DNA of 64,000 nt, taken from NCBI RefSeq assembly GCF_019393635.1, contig NC_057861.1:303325468-303389467 (forward strand). The letters are read 5' to 3'. This DNA is from Dromiciops gliroides. Taxonomy: Eukaryota > Chordata > Mammalia > Microbiotheria > Microbiotheriidae. Shown here one piece after another: positions 11,265-22,659 of the stretch; the first letter of the stretch is position 1; each line of letters opens with the position of its first letter. Both the position numbers and the translations under genes were made by a program. Below the pieces are notes generated by a model. The model had not been told where the DNA came from and searched no databases. It was given only the letters and a program-made list of their open reading frames with translations.

Positions 11265-11640
11265 CAAACAACAAATCAACAAGCATTTGTCAAGTATCTA
11301 CTATGTGGGGGCAGCTAGGTGGATCAGTGGATAGAGCATCAGCCCTGGATTCAGGAGGACCTGAATTTAAATCCAGTCTCAGACACTTAACACTTACTAG
11401 CTGTGTGACCCTGGGCAAGTCACTTAACCCCAATTGCCTCACCAAAAAACCAAAACAAAACAAAAAACAAAAACCTACCCCCCCAAAAAAGCATCTACTA
11501 TGTGTCAAGTATTGTACTGGGGATTAAAAAAAAAAAGAAATGGTCTCTGCCCTCAGGGGCATTACATTCTTTCATGGACAACGTTGATGCCTTTCATATT
11601 TGTTTTGTCTCCAAAATAAATTTCCTCTAGGTATAGGTAT
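11265..11640 (-). repeat. L2-type LINE 3' end
   Basis: 'CAACAAGCATTTGTCAAGTATCTACTATGTG...TGTACTGGGGATT...CTGCCCTCAGGGGCATTACATTC' is the complement of the L2 tail. A SINE splits it. Confidence 0.7.
11308..11492 (+). mobile_element. WSINE1-like SINE with 12-bp TSD
   Basis: ATCTACTATGTG at 11296-11307 and 11493-11504 flanks a full SINE with an A/C-rich tail. Confidence 0.95.
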
Positions 11641-11793
11641 ACTTTGTAGTTTTTCCACTGTCGATAAATAAAATAATTTGTTCTGGAAAACCTGAAGCAT
11701 CTGTTTCATTTTCACCTGTTTATTGCCCTCCTAATTTTATCCTCAGGTGTTCTTGGGAGTGATCTGGCTTAATAGTGTCTCAAGCCAAACTTT

Positions 11794-11920
11794 TTTGGGG
11801 ACAGGGGGCAATGAGGGTTAAGTGACTTGCAAGTATCAAGTGTCTGAGGCTGAATTTGAACTCAGGTCCTCCAGAATCCAGGGCCGGTGCTTTATCCACT
11901 GTGCCACCTAGCTGCCCCCC
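11794..11920 (-). mobile_element. WSINE1-like SINE, minus, with TSD
   Basis: AGCCAAACTTT at 11783-11793 and 11921-11931. Internal deletion at '...ACTTGCAAGTATC'. Confidence 0.92.
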
Positions 11921-12096
11921 AGCCAAACTTTCTAAAAATTCATTTTCATTCTACCATATCTCCAATTTTATGATGTCATGCTCCTTATATTCTTCTATTA
12001 TCCTCCATTGAAAGATTGCACAAATGAAGTTTTATTATAAAATGCTGTTGAGTTTGGCCGCCATCTCTCTCCGGTTGGCAAAGAGAGTAATTATTT

Positions 12097-12326
12097 AGGG
12101 ACAGCTAGGTGGCACAGTGGATAGAGAACCAGTCCTGGAGTCAGGAAGACCTGAGTTCAATCTGACCTCAGATACTTACTAGCTGGGTGACCTTAGGCAA
12201 GTCCCTTAACCTTGTTTGCTTCAGTTTCCTCATCTGTAAAATGAGCTGGAGAAGGAAACAGCAAACCCCTCCAGTATCTTTGCCAAGAAAACCCCAAATG
12301 GAGTCACAAAGAGTCAACAACAAAAT
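12097..12326 (+). mobile_element. MAR1-like long SINE with TSD
   Basis: TAATTATTT at 12088-12096 and 12327-12335. The body continues past the short form into 'TTTCCTCATCTGTAAAATGAGC...AAAGAGTCAACAACAAA'. Confidence 0.92.
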
Positions 12327-12668
12327 TAATTATTTGCCAACTGATGCAGTTCCCGGACTTTTCTGGTTTCCTTGTTGTAGCAATTGCTTTACATTGGTTA
12401 GACTTTTGTAGGAAATAGTTGATTCTTCTGGTCAGCTGGTAACAGAGCTAGATAAGTTCCCCTAAGCAGATCAGCAGAATTTCCATAATTCCAGGCCACT
12501 CATGAGAGTATTGGGGATTACAGTAAACCAAGCTAGTCCCTTCCCAACCTGGAAAAAAGCAAAGTATAAATGAAAAATCACTGGCCAAATACTTTATACC
12601 TCTCTCTTGGAGGTAGTATATGGTCCTCAAGGATTGCCCCTTCTCCTGGCCCTATTTCTGCTTCTTTT

Positions 12669-12823
12669 TTTTATTTTTATTATTTGGTGGAGCAATGAGG
12701 GTTAAGTGACTTGCCCAGGGTCACACAGCTAGTAAGTGTCAAGCATCTGAGGCTGGATTTGAACTCAGGTCCTCCTGAATCCAGGGCCGGTACTTTATCC
12801 ACTGCACCACCTAGCTGCCCCCT
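12669..12823 (-). mobile_element. WSINE1-like SINE, minus
   Basis: Flanked by TTTCTGCTTCTTT / TTCCTGCTTCTTT (one mismatch). Confidence 0.9.
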
Positions 12824-13019
12824 TATTCCTGCTTCTTTAAATGGAGTTTTGGGGGTTATGTAGAATTATGAGGCCACAAAAGCAAAAGTGAGAGAAAAGA
12901 GAGAATTCCAAACATACTTAGAAGTCTTGGCTGCTCATTTCAGCACCTACTCATAGAGTCATCATCTTGTGCTATTATCTAGTTCATACATTTAATTTTC
13001 CTGACCCTTAGTAAATTGT

Positions 13020-13110
13020 GAACTGTTGAGTCAGGGAATATGACTTAAATACTAATGCAAATACCACAGTGTCTAGTGCAGGGCTAAGTAAGTCGTATTT
13101 GTTCAATAAA
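13020..13110 (+). repeat. L2-type LINE 3' tail
   Basis: 'CCACAGTGTCTAGTGCAG...TTCAATAAATGCTTGTTGG'. Confidence 0.55.
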
Positions 13111-13124
13111 TGCTTGTTGGTTTG

Positions 13125-13480
13125 AATCCACTCATTCAATCGACAAGCATTTATTAACCACCTACTTTTATCATTATTCAGTCATTTTTCAGTGGTGTCC
13201 AACTCTTGATGATCCTGTTTGGAGTATTCTTGGCAAAGACACTGGAATGATTTGTTATTTCCTTCTCCAGTTCATTTTACAGTTGAGGAAACTAAAGCAA
13301 ACTGGGTTAAGTGACTTGTCCCAGGTCACATAGTGAGTGTTTAAGGTCAGATTTGAACTCATCCTCCTGACTCCAGGCCCAGCACTCTATTCATTGCCCC
13401 ACCTAGTTGGCCAAGCACCTACTACAGCACGTAGTATTTGATTGCCTATATTGGATGATCAGATAGGTAAGGGGATTTAT
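13125..13480 (-). repeat. L2-type 3' tail split by a MAR1-like SINE
   Basis: 'CAATCGACAAGCATTTATTAACCACCTACT' resumes at 13413 as 'AAGCACCTACTACAGCACGTAG'. The second part overlaps the first, as expected of a target duplication. Confidence 0.6.
13171..13412 (-). mobile_element. MAR1-like long SINE, minus
   Basis: 'TCAGTGGTGTCCAACTC...TTCTTGGCAAAGACACTGG...CACCTAGTTGGCC'. Diverged copy. Confidence 0.88.
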
Positions 13481-14443
13481 TATTTGAACCAAAATTGAAT
13501 ATTAATAGGAAGGTATGAGTGGAAGGTAAAAAGGAAAAGAGAAAATATTTTAGGAAATGGATTGGGTGGGTGGATACAAATCAGAGATGAAAAAGCTATT
13601 CTTATGTGGGGGACTCAATAAAAAAAAAGTATAAAGGCTAGGTGGAGAGAAACCCAGGGAACAGGTGGAGAAACAGATGGGAGCCGTGAGGTAGAGGCCG
13701 TCAGTCCTGAATTAGGAAAAGCAAGAGGACAATTTTGGATTTAATTCAGATTCTCCTCCCCGCCCTCATTAAAAAAAAAAAAAAAACTGCCTAATAAATA
13801 CTTCCATATTCTACTTTTTTAAAAAATCTTTTGCTTTAAAGAAAAATGTGAAGTATTTTTATTTTTTTTACCAAATGAGCTACATAGGAGAATAACTGCA
13901 GTATTTTCCATGCATACTGTATTCTGTTCCATGTCATTTTCACATTATGGGGGAGGGGGAAAGCTTTTCTCCTGCTCAGATGGAGTAACCAAGCTCTCAG
14001 ACTCCATTCTGTGAATTTTACTATCTTGGGACTCCTGCTTTTAGAGTATTAAAGGTTATATGTACTCTGAACAGACACAAATCTACACATTCTTTCAATA
14101 TTTGAAGAGTAAGTCTTTCTTGTTGCCACAGAGAACTAATAGGTTGGATTTTTGTATTAATTCAAAAAATAGTATCCTCTCTGTCCCGAGGTTGGCGTTG
14201 CTATTTAGAGGCCTTACTACAAGCCCCACATTATTGCTCTCTACATGTTCTCCTGCTGTTTGTCTCTGGGAAGTCTGGCTAGTTGCAGTTGTTAGGCAGA
14301 CTGTGTACCTGAATTAAAACAAAGAAGTTAACAGGGACATACCTGTGAAACCACGGAGCAAAGAAAGCTACATTTTGTGAAACTATTTTGACTGTCATTT
14401 TTCCCAGAACCTTTTAGACAGTGGATGTTTTCAAAATCCTTTT
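13481..14443. other. Unassigned intergenic sequence
   Basis: A/T-rich patches at 13770-13870; the rest is unrecognised. An 85-codon ORF at 14060-14317 has no domain. Confidence 0.5.
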
Positions 14444-14452
14444 ATTTCATTT

Positions 14453-14609
14453 ATTTTTGTTTGGTTGGTTTTTACGGGACAAGGAGGGTTGAGTAACTTG
14501 CACAAGGTCACACAGCTAGTAAGTGTCAAATGTCTGAGGCTGGATTTAAACTCAGGTCCTCTTGCATCCAGAGCCGGTGCTTTATCCTCTGTGCCACCTA
14601 GGTGCCCCG
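14453..14609 (-). mobile_element. WSINE1-like SINE, minus, with TSD
   Basis: ATTTCATTT at 14444-14452 and 14610-14618. Ends CTAGGTGCCCC. Confidence 0.92.
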
Positions 14610-14814
14610 ATTTCATTTCTAAGTTATCTTTACTGCACTCATTATATACCTAACAATATCTTGAATAAATGCATTTTCTTTCTCAAAGGTTCCTTTTGCT
14701 GCTAGTGACAAAGAACTGGGTAGGTAATGGGCAAATTCTTTAGGGCAAAATAGCTTTTCTTATACTGTTAGCTTTAAAATCCTTAGAAGTACTTGTTAAG
14801 GTTCTAATTGATTC

Positions 14815-15756
14815 TGTAGATAAATGGTCAAAGAATATAAACAGATGGTATTTCAAGGAAGAAATTCAAGTGATCAATAGACATTTGTATTAAAAAAGCT
14901 CTATATAATTAACAATGAAAGAAATGAAAATTAAAACAAATCTGAGATTCATCTTGGACCCATCAGATTGGCAAAAATGACAAAAATAATGATTATTGGA
15001 AAAGTTATGGGAAGACAGGTACACTTATGCATTGTTGGTGGAGTTGTGAATAGGCTCATCCATTCTAGAAAGAAATTTAGTGTTATATCCCAAATTACTA
15101 AATTCTGCATACCCATTTACACAGTGAATACACCCTACCCCCCCAAAAAAGGTTTTTGACATGATAAAAAGGATCCATATGTACAAAAATATTTGTAACG
15201 GTTCTTTTTATTGTAACAAAGAACTGGAAATTGAGGGAGTGACAATCAATTCAGGGAGGGTTAAACAAATCATGGCCGATGAATGAAACGGAATCTATTG
15301 TGCTGTCAGAAAGGATGAAAAGGGATGGTTTTAGAGAAACCTGAAAAGAGTTGTATGAGTTGATATAAAGTAAAATGAGCAGAAGCAGGGGAACAATTCA
15401 TTCTATGACAACAATATTCATACTATAACAACATCGCAAAAATTAACAATTTTAAAAGACAAGAACAATCCATCCATCTATCCATGGTTATCAAGACAAT
15501 CAACCATGAGTCCAGAGGATTGGCAAGTAATACTATTCAGTTTCTGATAGAAAGATGATAGACTGAATATGAAGAATGAGACATTTTTGAACATGGCCAA
15601 TGTGAAAATTTGTTTTGCCTGACTATGAATATTTTTTAACAAATAATTTGTTTTTTCTTTTTTCTTTTTCCTAGTGAGCCTGTGTGTATGGGGGGGGTAA
15701 GGGAAAATGCTTGATAATTGAAAAATAAAATGAAATGCACTTTTAAAAATAATAAA
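14815..15756 (+). mobile_element. L1 3' end (ORF2 C-terminus and 3' UTR)
   Basis: 'AGTGATCAATAGACATTTG...GTTGGTGGAGTTGTGAAT...GAAATTGAGGGAGTGACAATC...', the same order as the other L1 ends here. Frameshifted. Confidence 0.8.
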
Positions 15757-15910
15757 CATTTTTATTTAAAGTTTTGAATTCCGAATTTCATCCCTCCCCT
15801 TCCCTCTCCTTGAGGCAGTAAACAATCAGATATAGGTTATACATGTGCAATCATGTAAAACATTACCATATTAGTCATGAAATTTAATTTTTAAAAATAC
15901 TTTCAACCAC
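15757..15910 (-). mobile_element. L1 3' UTR, minus, tail-to-tail with the previous L1
   Basis: The complement reads '...CTAATATGGTAATGTTTTAC...CTGCCTCAAGGAGAGGG...AATAAAAATG', an L1 3' end. Confidence 0.75.
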
Positions 15911-16600
15911 TGTTTCTAGTTCTTCCCCTTGGGCACAGAAGAACAAATTTAATACCTCTTCCACATGACTCATCAAATATTGGAAGACAGATATCATGTT
16001 CTCCCTCCAATCTTCTCTATTCCATGCTAAGCATCACCAGTTTCTTCAAATGATTCTAATTCATCACAAACCCCACTTTGGAGGAGGCACAATATCCTTC
16101 ATGAAATAAGAACTAGAGCTTTGGAGATTTGGAGATAAACATTTGGAATCACCTACATAAAGAAATGATGACCAAGAACAGTAACCACGTTTTCCCCACT
16201 ATGCCTCATTGCCTGAGACCCAAACAAACAGGACTGATGGTTGTTCAGTGACGATAGGGGGTAAGATCCTGAGTCATAAAAGGAACATTCAGTTCTTTTC
16301 ATATCTGGTAGCCAGCCCCAATCACTTTTATAGTATTTTCTTGATTTAGGAATCTCCCATCTGCTGCTGTCTTCATCCCCACTTCTAATAGGGACTAATC
16401 GCTGTTTCTCTATTGGCTTAGAATCTCCTTCCTGCCTTTATATTTTCATTTCCTAGAGTGTCACTTCTTTTGGCTGGCTGTTTACAGAGCTAGGCTATAC
16501 TATCCATTGCCCCACCCCTTTTTATATTTTTTTCCAAAAGGAACCACTAGCTAATGAAATCATAAAAACCAAGTTCAGGGTACTATAGTTTGAGACCATG
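15911..16600. other. Unassigned intergenic sequence
   Basis: No exon signature with matching splice sites seen. Confidence 0.45.
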
Positions 16601-16607
16601 ATGGGTT

Positions 16608-16762
16608 GTTTTTGTTTGGTTTTTTTGGTGAGGCAGTTGGTGTTAAGTGACTTGCCCAGGGTCAGACAGCTAGCAAGTATCAAGTGTCTGAGGCAGAATT
16701 TGAACTCGGGTCTTCCTGAATCCATGCCAGTGCTCTATCCACTGTGCCACCTAGCTGCTCCC
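16608..16762 (-). mobile_element. WSINE1-like SINE, minus
   Basis: Body from GAGGCAGTTGG to CTAGCTGCTCCC; moderately diverged. Confidence 0.9.
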
Positions 16763-16914
16763 ATGTTGATTTTTTTCTACTTCAGATTCTGCAAAGTGGA
16801 TCTGTGTCCTACTTTAACAGTTGCAAATTAAAAATGAGGGAGAAATAGACAGAGACAGAGAGACACAAGGGGAGAGAGACAGAGACAGAGATGGAAGTGG
16901 GAAGAGGGGAGAAA

Positions 16915-17120
16915 TACAGTGCCTTAGAAAGGACATTGGATCTGAGTCAGAGGACTGAGATTTGACTATGGGCTCTGTCACTTACTGCCTCTGTGGTTTT
17001 GAGCAAATCATTTAATCTCTCTCTTTGGATCTCAGTCTCATCATCTGTACAATAAGGGTGTGAGACTAGATAATCTACAAGGACCCTTCCCAGAAATCTA
17101 TGTTCTTGTGATCTCTTAAA
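16915..17120 (+). repeat. MIR-type SINE
   Basis: 'GGACATTGGATCTGAGTCAG...CATCTGTACAATAAGGGTGTGAGACTAGATAATC'. Confidence 0.65.
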
Positions 17121-17521
17121 GTAAGCAATGTCTATAAATGTATTCTCTTCTCTACTTCTTATCCATAGATCTAATCATGTTAATTCTCTATTTCCAAATC
17201 TTCATTGGCTCCCTATTACCTGCTAAGTAAAGCTAAAATTCCCTTGCCTGGCATTCAAGGCCCACAACAATCTGGCATCACTCTAAATTTCCAATTTAAT
17301 CTCCTTCTTCCCTTCATGATCTCTGCTCCAATCAAACTAGACTGCTCTCTGATCCCCCAGTCATGACTTGAGTGTCCTCTTCCCATGAATAATGGAGGGT
17401 TCAGGGGTGAGAATCAATTGACCAGAGGGCAGCTACCCCCAACTTTTGCTTTCGCTTATCATTTCCCTAGCCCTGAAATGTTCTCTTTACATCTCTGGTT
17501 GTCGAATCCCAAACTATTTTT

Positions 17522-17668
17522 TTTTTGGTAGGGCAATAAGGGTTAAGTGACTTGCCCAGGGTCTTACAGCTAGTAAGTGTCAAGTGTCTGAAGTTGAATT
17601 TGAACTCAAGTCCTCCTGAATCCAGGGCCAGTGCTTTATCAACTGTGCCACCTAGCTGTCCCTCCCCC
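17522..17668 (-). mobile_element. WSINE1-like SINE, minus, with TSD
   Basis: AACTATTTTT at 17512-17521 and 17669-17678. Confidence 0.92.
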
Positions 17669-17771
17669 AACTATTTTTAAAGCTTAACTCAAACACCTCC
17701 CTGGTCCCCCGATCATTAATAACCTATTTTCCCCATGGGTTTCACAAAGCCCCTTATTTTACCCCTTTCTT

Positions 17772-17916
17772 TTTTTTTTAAATTTATTTTTGGAGGCATT
17801 TGTTGTTAAGTGACTTGCCTAGGGTGACACGGCTAGTAAGTATCTGAGACCACATTTGAACTCAGGTCCTCCAGATTCCAGGACCAATGCTCTATCCACT
17901 GTGCTACCTAGCTGCC
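17772..17916 (-). mobile_element. WSINE1-like SINE, first of a serial pair
   Basis: Flanked by 14-bp copies at 17758-17771 (one mismatch) and 17917-17930. Confidence 0.92.
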
Positions 17917-17930
17917 TCTACTCCTTTCTT

Positions 17931-18080
17931 TTTTTTTTTTTTTAGTGAGGCAATTGGGGTCAAGTGACTTGCCCAGGGTCACACAGCTGGTAAATATTAA
18001 GTGTCTGAGGCCGGACTTGAACTCAGGCACTCCTGACTCCAGGGCCGGTGCTCCATCCACTGTGCCACCTAGCTGCCCTG
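17931..18080 (-). mobile_element. WSINE1-like SINE, second of a serial pair
   Basis: TCTACTCCTTTCTT at 17917-17930 and 18081-18094 is perfect: it landed in the target duplication of its neighbour. Confidence 0.93.
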
Positions 18081-18299
18081 TCTACTCCTTTCTTAAAAAC
18101 TATATTCATCAGGCATTATTTTGTATTAGCTATTTGTTTATGGGCCCTATGTCAAGACAAGTCTATAAGGTCAGTCAGTATCTTAACTAAACTTGCATCC
18201 ATTTCAGTGCCTAGCATCTTAACATACTTACAATATGCACTTAATATGCATTTGTTGAATTGAAGATACTTAATAAATGCTTGTTGACTGACAATTATA

Positions 18300-18480
18300 A
18301 TACCTAGAACACAGAATCAAATATTTAGAGATGGGAAGGACCTCAGAGAGCATGAAGTCTAATCCCTTTGTTTGACAGATAAGGAATCTGATGCCCAGAG
18401 AGGTTAAATAATTTGCCCAAGGACCCACAGGAAATAATTGGTAGAGCTGGGCTTTGAATCCAGATTCTTTGACACCCCCC
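18300..18480 (-). repeat. MIR-type SINE, minus
   Basis: 'GACAGATAAGGAATCTGATGCCCAGAGAGGTTAAATAATTTGCC' pattern of a MIR complement. Confidence 0.65.
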
Positions 18481-18587
18481 CACCCCAACCCTGATCAATG
18501 GTTTTCCCACTGTACCATGGATGCTAAGCAACTTTCCTCAACTCACAAAGCTCACACAAACTGAAGGTAAGATTAAAACCTGATCTC

Positions 18588-18765
18588 GGGTGCAGCTAGG
18601 TGGTGCAGTGGATAAAGCCCCGGCCTTGGATTCAGGAGTACCTGAGTTCAAATCCGACCTCAGACACTTGACACTTACTAGCTGTGTGACCCTGGGCAAG
18701 TCACTTAACCTCTGTTGCCCCGCCCAAAAATAACAAAAACAACAACAACAACAACAAAAAAAAAC
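18588..18765 (+). mobile_element. WSINE1-like SINE with (AAC)n tail
   Basis: CCTGATCTC at 18579-18587 and 18766-18774. Confidence 0.93.
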
Positions 18766-18774
18766 CCTGATCTC

Positions 18775-19270
18775 AATAATTTCTCATTTATTCCTTTCAA
18801 TTGTTATATTGCCATTTTCTATCTATATCTGATAGTTATATAAAACTATTATCTTTACTACTCTTTAACTAAACATTTCTCTTTACTAGAGTTCTGGGTT
18901 TCCTACAACATGCTTTAACCTCTGTGTCTATATTCGATTCTCTGTGCTCATTTTTATCTTTGTCCAGTCAACTCAAAGTAGTCGTTGAGTGGCCCTTGTC
19001 ATCAAAGCAATGTTCTAGGTAGAGTGCTCAGAAAAATAAGATGGGTTTCTACCATATTCAGCCCAATGCTCTTATGGCATTTTTATTAGCATGGTCTATT
19101 AATCATGACTAGCATTTATTCTCTTTTGTCTGACCCTGATTTACACTGTGAGGGGAGAAGCTGAAGTGGCTATATAATTCATTATACTTCATGTTACAAC
19201 AAAATCAATAGAAACATTTCAGAAAATATAAAAATCTTCAGAGCATACTACACACCTATAAACCAAGCTC
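18775..19270. other. Unassigned sequence
   Basis: Nothing recognised. Confidence 0.5.
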
Positions 19271-19274
19271 ACAT

Positions 19275-19405
19275 TTATGACAGTTCAAATTTATACAGTG
19301 CTGTGTAAGTTACAAAGTGTTTTCCTCATGATAACCTTGTAACTTAAAGTATTATCATATTATCCCCATGTTATAGATGAGGAAACTGAGGCTGAGAGGG
19401 ACTAA
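19275..19405 (-). repeat. MIR-type SINE fragment, minus
   Basis: 'TACAGTGCTGTGTAAGTTACAAAG...CCCATGTTATAGATGAGGAAACTGAGG'. Confidence 0.6.
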
Positions 19406-19424
19406 GCAAAGAAGGCAAATAATT

Positions 19425-19545
19425 GCTTTTGTTGTTCAGTCGTGTCTGACTCTTCATGACCCCATTTGGGGTTTTCTTGGCAAAGATACCAGAGAGGTTT
19501 GCCATTTCCTTCGCCAACTCATTTTACAGATGAGAAGGCAAGAAA
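19425..19545 (-). mobile_element. MAR1-like SINE fragment, minus
   Basis: 'GTTGTTCAGTCGTGTCTGACTC...CATTTTACAGATGAG'. Only the 3' part is present. Confidence 0.85.
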
Positions 19546-19624
19546 AACAAAAATGTTAAAAATATCTATAGTGAAGCAAAAAAAATTCCCACATTAGCCA
19601 AGTCTGAAAAGAAGTAAAAAAATA

Positions 19625-19754
19625 GGAGCAGCTAGGTAGCGCAGTGGAGAGAGTACCTGCCCTGGAGTCAGGAGGACCTGAGTTCAAATCCGACCTCAGA
19701 CACTTAACACTTACCAGCGGTGTGACCCTGGGCAAGTCACTTAACCCCAATTGG
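19625..19754 (+). mobile_element. WSINE1-like SINE
   Basis: GGAGCAGCTAGGTAGCGC to CACTTAACCCCAATTG. No A-tail remains, so the tail has been lost. Confidence 0.88.
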
Positions 19755-20040
19755 AGCTAGGTTGCATGTTTCATTGTGAGTCCTTTGGAATGGTGGTCGA
19801 TCATTGCACAGATCAGAGTTCCTACAACTTACTTGCTTTAGATAAGAAAATATCAGCCATTAGAGAGGCAACAGTGTAGTTTATCCCCAAATAAATAGAT
19901 ATATGTTGTGCCACAAGCAACTCAAACTTGCATTTGAATTAAGGGAGGTAAATAATGTGGTAGAGTGCTAAGGGCATGGGATCACTAAACCAGAGTCCCT
20001 GGGTTCAAATTCTTCTGTTGAACCTTTTTTAAAAAACATT
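19755..20040. other. Unassigned, with a MIR-like patch
   Basis: 19950-20020 resembles a MIR head ('TAGAGTGCTAAGGGC...GGGTTCAAATTC'). Confidence 0.4.
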
Positions 20041-20330
20041 AAATTGCCTTTATTGATTATTGTAAGGCCGTTGATTTAGTTCTACACTCATGGTTCATGA
20101 TGAAACATGCTATCCATAGAGAAAAAGATGGAGAATCTATGGCTTCAGAGGGCATATTGGAGCATAATTTTTTCTCTTTCTTTTTCTTAAAAAAAAAAAG
20201 CATGACTAATGTGGAAATTTATTTTGCATGACTAAGAAGATTTGTAATGGTTTTGTTTTTCTTACCTTTTCAATATATGGGGGAGGGGAAGGAAGAGATT
20301 TTGGAACTGAAAACTCCGTGCTTTAAAAAA
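20041..20330 (+). mobile_element. L1 3' UTR fragment
   Basis: 'GCATGACTAATGTGGAAATTTATTTTGC...GGGGGAGGGGAAGG...GGAACTGAAAAC'. Confidence 0.75.
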
Positions 20331-20333
20331 TAC

Positions 20334-20497
20334 TTTATTTGTTTGCTTTTTTTTTTTTTTTAGTGAGGCAATTGGGGTTAAGTGACTTGCCCAGGGTCAC
20401 ACAGCTAGTAAGTGTTAAGTGTCTGAGGCTGGATTTGAACTCAGGTACTCCTGACTCCAGGGCCAGTGCTCTATCTGCTGCGCCACCTAGCTGCCCC
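20334..20497 (-). mobile_element. WSINE1-like SINE, minus, with TSD
   Basis: TAAAAAATAC at 20324-20333 and 20498-20507. Confidence 0.92.
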
Positions 20498-20529
20498 TAA
20501 AAAATACCTTAAAATTAAAAAAAAAAAAA

Positions 20530-21140
20530 AACCCTTCACAACCTAATCCCCATCCTACTTTTCCAGCTTTACTATATGTTGCTCCCATCCACACACTCTG
20601 CAGTCCAATCAAACTAGCCTTCTTACTGTTCCTTACACAAAAGGCCTTTGAATGGACTGTCCCAATGTGGTTGATGCACTCTGACTTCACCTTGGCCTCT
20701 TGGAATTCTCAGTTTCCTTCAGGACTCAGATCAAGGGGGCAGCTGGGTGGCACAGTAGGTAAAACACTGGCCCTGGATTCAGGAGGACCTGAGTTCAAAT
20801 CTGACCTCAGACACCTGACACTTACTAGCTGTGTGACCCTGGGCAGGTCACTTAACCCTCATTGACCCACCCCCCAAAAATTAAAAAAAAAAAAAAGACT
20901 CAGATCAAGCAAGACCTTTTCTGTCCCTCCTAGTGACTAACGAATTGCTTGCAAGATTATTTCGTATCTTGTTTTTTAAAATCAGTTTTGAACATAACTA
21001 ATATATGGCCATGTCATTTCCTTGTCCCAGAATATAAGCTTCCTGAGGGCAGGGTTCTTTTTGCTTTTGTCTTTGTCTCTCTAGCACACAGCATAGTTCC
21101 TGGAATGCAGTTGATACTTAATGTTTACTCATTGGTTATA
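20530..21140 (+). repeat. L2-type LINE 3' end, split by a SINE
   Basis: 'CAACCTAATCCCCATCC...CTGCAGTCCAATCAAAC...TATAAGCTTCCTGAGGGCAGGG...GCACACAGCATAGTTCCTGG'. Confidence 0.7.
20736..20896 (+). mobile_element. WSINE1-like SINE with 13-bp TSD
   Basis: GACTCAGATCAAG at 20723-20735 and 20897-20909. Confidence 0.95.
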
Positions 21141-21510
21141 TAAATTTGGGTAAGTTTCTTAACCTCTTTGGGTCTGAGTTTCCTCATCTATAAAAAGATG
21201 GGATTTAACTAGATGGCTTCGGGGGTCCCTTCCCACTCTGTGTCTCTGATCGTATATTCTGACTAAAAGGTTGGTTTGCTTAAACACTACACTTAACCTG
21301 CTTCCTCTCCAGGCTGAGGACTTATGTTTATAAGAAGTGACTCTCTGTACTGGATTTCGAGTCAGAGGCCCTAACTTTGCCACATATTACTTTTGTGACC
21401 CTGGACAAGTCACCTTACTTCCCTGAGCCTCAGTGTCCTCATCTGTAAAATGAGAGGGATGGATTAGATGACCTCTGAGGTTTGTTCAAGCCTATCATAG
21501 TGATAGGCTC
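21130..21510 (+). repeat. Two MIR-type SINE relics
   Basis: 21145-21250 and 21345-21510, each with the core 'AAGTTTCTTAACC' or 'AAGTCACCTTACTTCC', then 'CTCATCTRTAAAA' and a decayed tail. Confidence 0.65.
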
Positions 21511-21839
21511 TGGACTTAGTCTTCCAGAGCCAGGCCAACCACATCTCCAGATCAGGGCTCTAGGGGCATCCCTGAGGAGTCTGGGCTATTTATTCTGTAA
21601 TGATATCAGCTTGAGCCCTCACTGAAGTGTGTTTCCCACCACCACTGAAGACTGCCAGTAATTAGCAGCCTGTGTCCACTTAACAGATTAACATTCATTA
21701 GCCTTAGAGGGGTTTTTACACTGAAGATAAGGCAAGAACAGAAGTGCAAACACTTCCATTCTTTAAGTTGGAGAGCTGGGCTCACTCTCTCTTATATCAT
21801 CTTGGTCAGTGGGGTGAGTGGCAGGTCATGGCAACTTCA
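21511..21839. other. Unassigned sequence
   Basis: No repeat or gene recognised. Confidence 0.45.
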
Positions 21840-22016
21840 CATCCAGATGCAGCAATCGTCCTGAGGTATATCTTGCCACTGGACCCAGATGGCTCTAGAA
21901 GAAGGAGAGAGTGAGGCTGGTGACTTTGCATAGCTATCCCTTACTTAAATCCAATTTACGGCAAGTCATGACATCTCCTCCTGATGTTACGGTCCTCTTC
22001 GAGAATGAAGGACAAA
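21840..22016 (+). repeat. Dispersed repeat 3' end ending in ACAAAACAACAA
   Basis: 'GAGTGAGGCTGGTGACTTTGC...ATGTTACGGTCCTCTTCGAG...GAAGGACAAAACAAC' is a motif I recall recurring in marsupial genomes. Class uncertain (RTE- or LTR-derived). Confidence 0.4.
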
Positions 22017-22028
22017 ACAACAAGCATT

Positions 22029-22200
22029 TTTGGGGGTTTTTTTTTTTTTGGTTTTTGGTTTTTTTGTGGGGCAATGAGGGTTAAGTGATTTTCCCAGGGT
22101 CACACAGCTAGTAAGTGTCAAGTGTCTGAGGCCGAATTTGAACTCAGGTCCTTCTGAACCCAGGGCCAGTGCTTTATCCACTGCGCCACCTAGCTACCCC
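22029..22200 (-). mobile_element. WSINE1-like SINE, minus
   Basis: T-rich tail with GGTTTTT repeats, body, ending CTAGCTACCCC. Flanks share AAAACAAC and GCATT. Confidence 0.9.
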
Positions 22201-22372
22201 AAAACAACTGCATTCTAATGGGGAGATAATATGTTTTTAAACATATAAGATGTGCAGTGTAAATGGAAGTAAATCTCTAAAGGAAAGCTAGCAATGGAAG
22301 ACAGGGAAAGTCCTCTTGCAGAAGATGAGGTTTGAAGTGAGTTTTCAAGGAAGCCAAAGAAGCCCAAAGGTC

Positions 22373-22585
22373 AGCTAGGTGGCGCAGTAGATAGAGTTCC
22401 AGGCCAGGAGTCAGAAAGACTCATTTTCCTGAGTTCAAATCTGGCCTTAGACGATTACTAGCTGTGTGACCCTGGGCAAGTCCCTTAACTCTGCCTTAAG
22501 TTCCTCATATGTAAAATGAGCTGGAGAAGGAAATGACAAGCCCCCAAATGGGGTCATAAAGAGTCAGACATGATTAAAATAACAG
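22373..22585 (+). mobile_element. MAR1-like long SINE
   Basis: GTCAGCTAGGTGGCGCAGTAG to ATAAAGAGTCAGACATGATT. Confidence 0.9.
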
Positions 22586-22659
22586 AACTACAAGGAAGCC
22601 AGAAGGGATGAACAAGGAGGAATTCCGGGAATAAGGGACAGTTATCGAAAAAGCATGAA

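Larger units (their letters stand above)
17140..18290 (+). repeat. L2-type LINE 3' region, split by three SINEs
   Basis: 'ATTGGCTCCCTATTACC...CCTTGCCTGGCATTCAAGGCC...CACCTCCCTGGTCCCC...GTGCCTAGCATCTTAAC', the L2 RT end and 3' UTR. Confidence 0.65.

Noticed and set aside
11042..11527. 161-codon ORF
   Set aside because: The C-terminal half is SINE translation; the N-terminal part has no domain.
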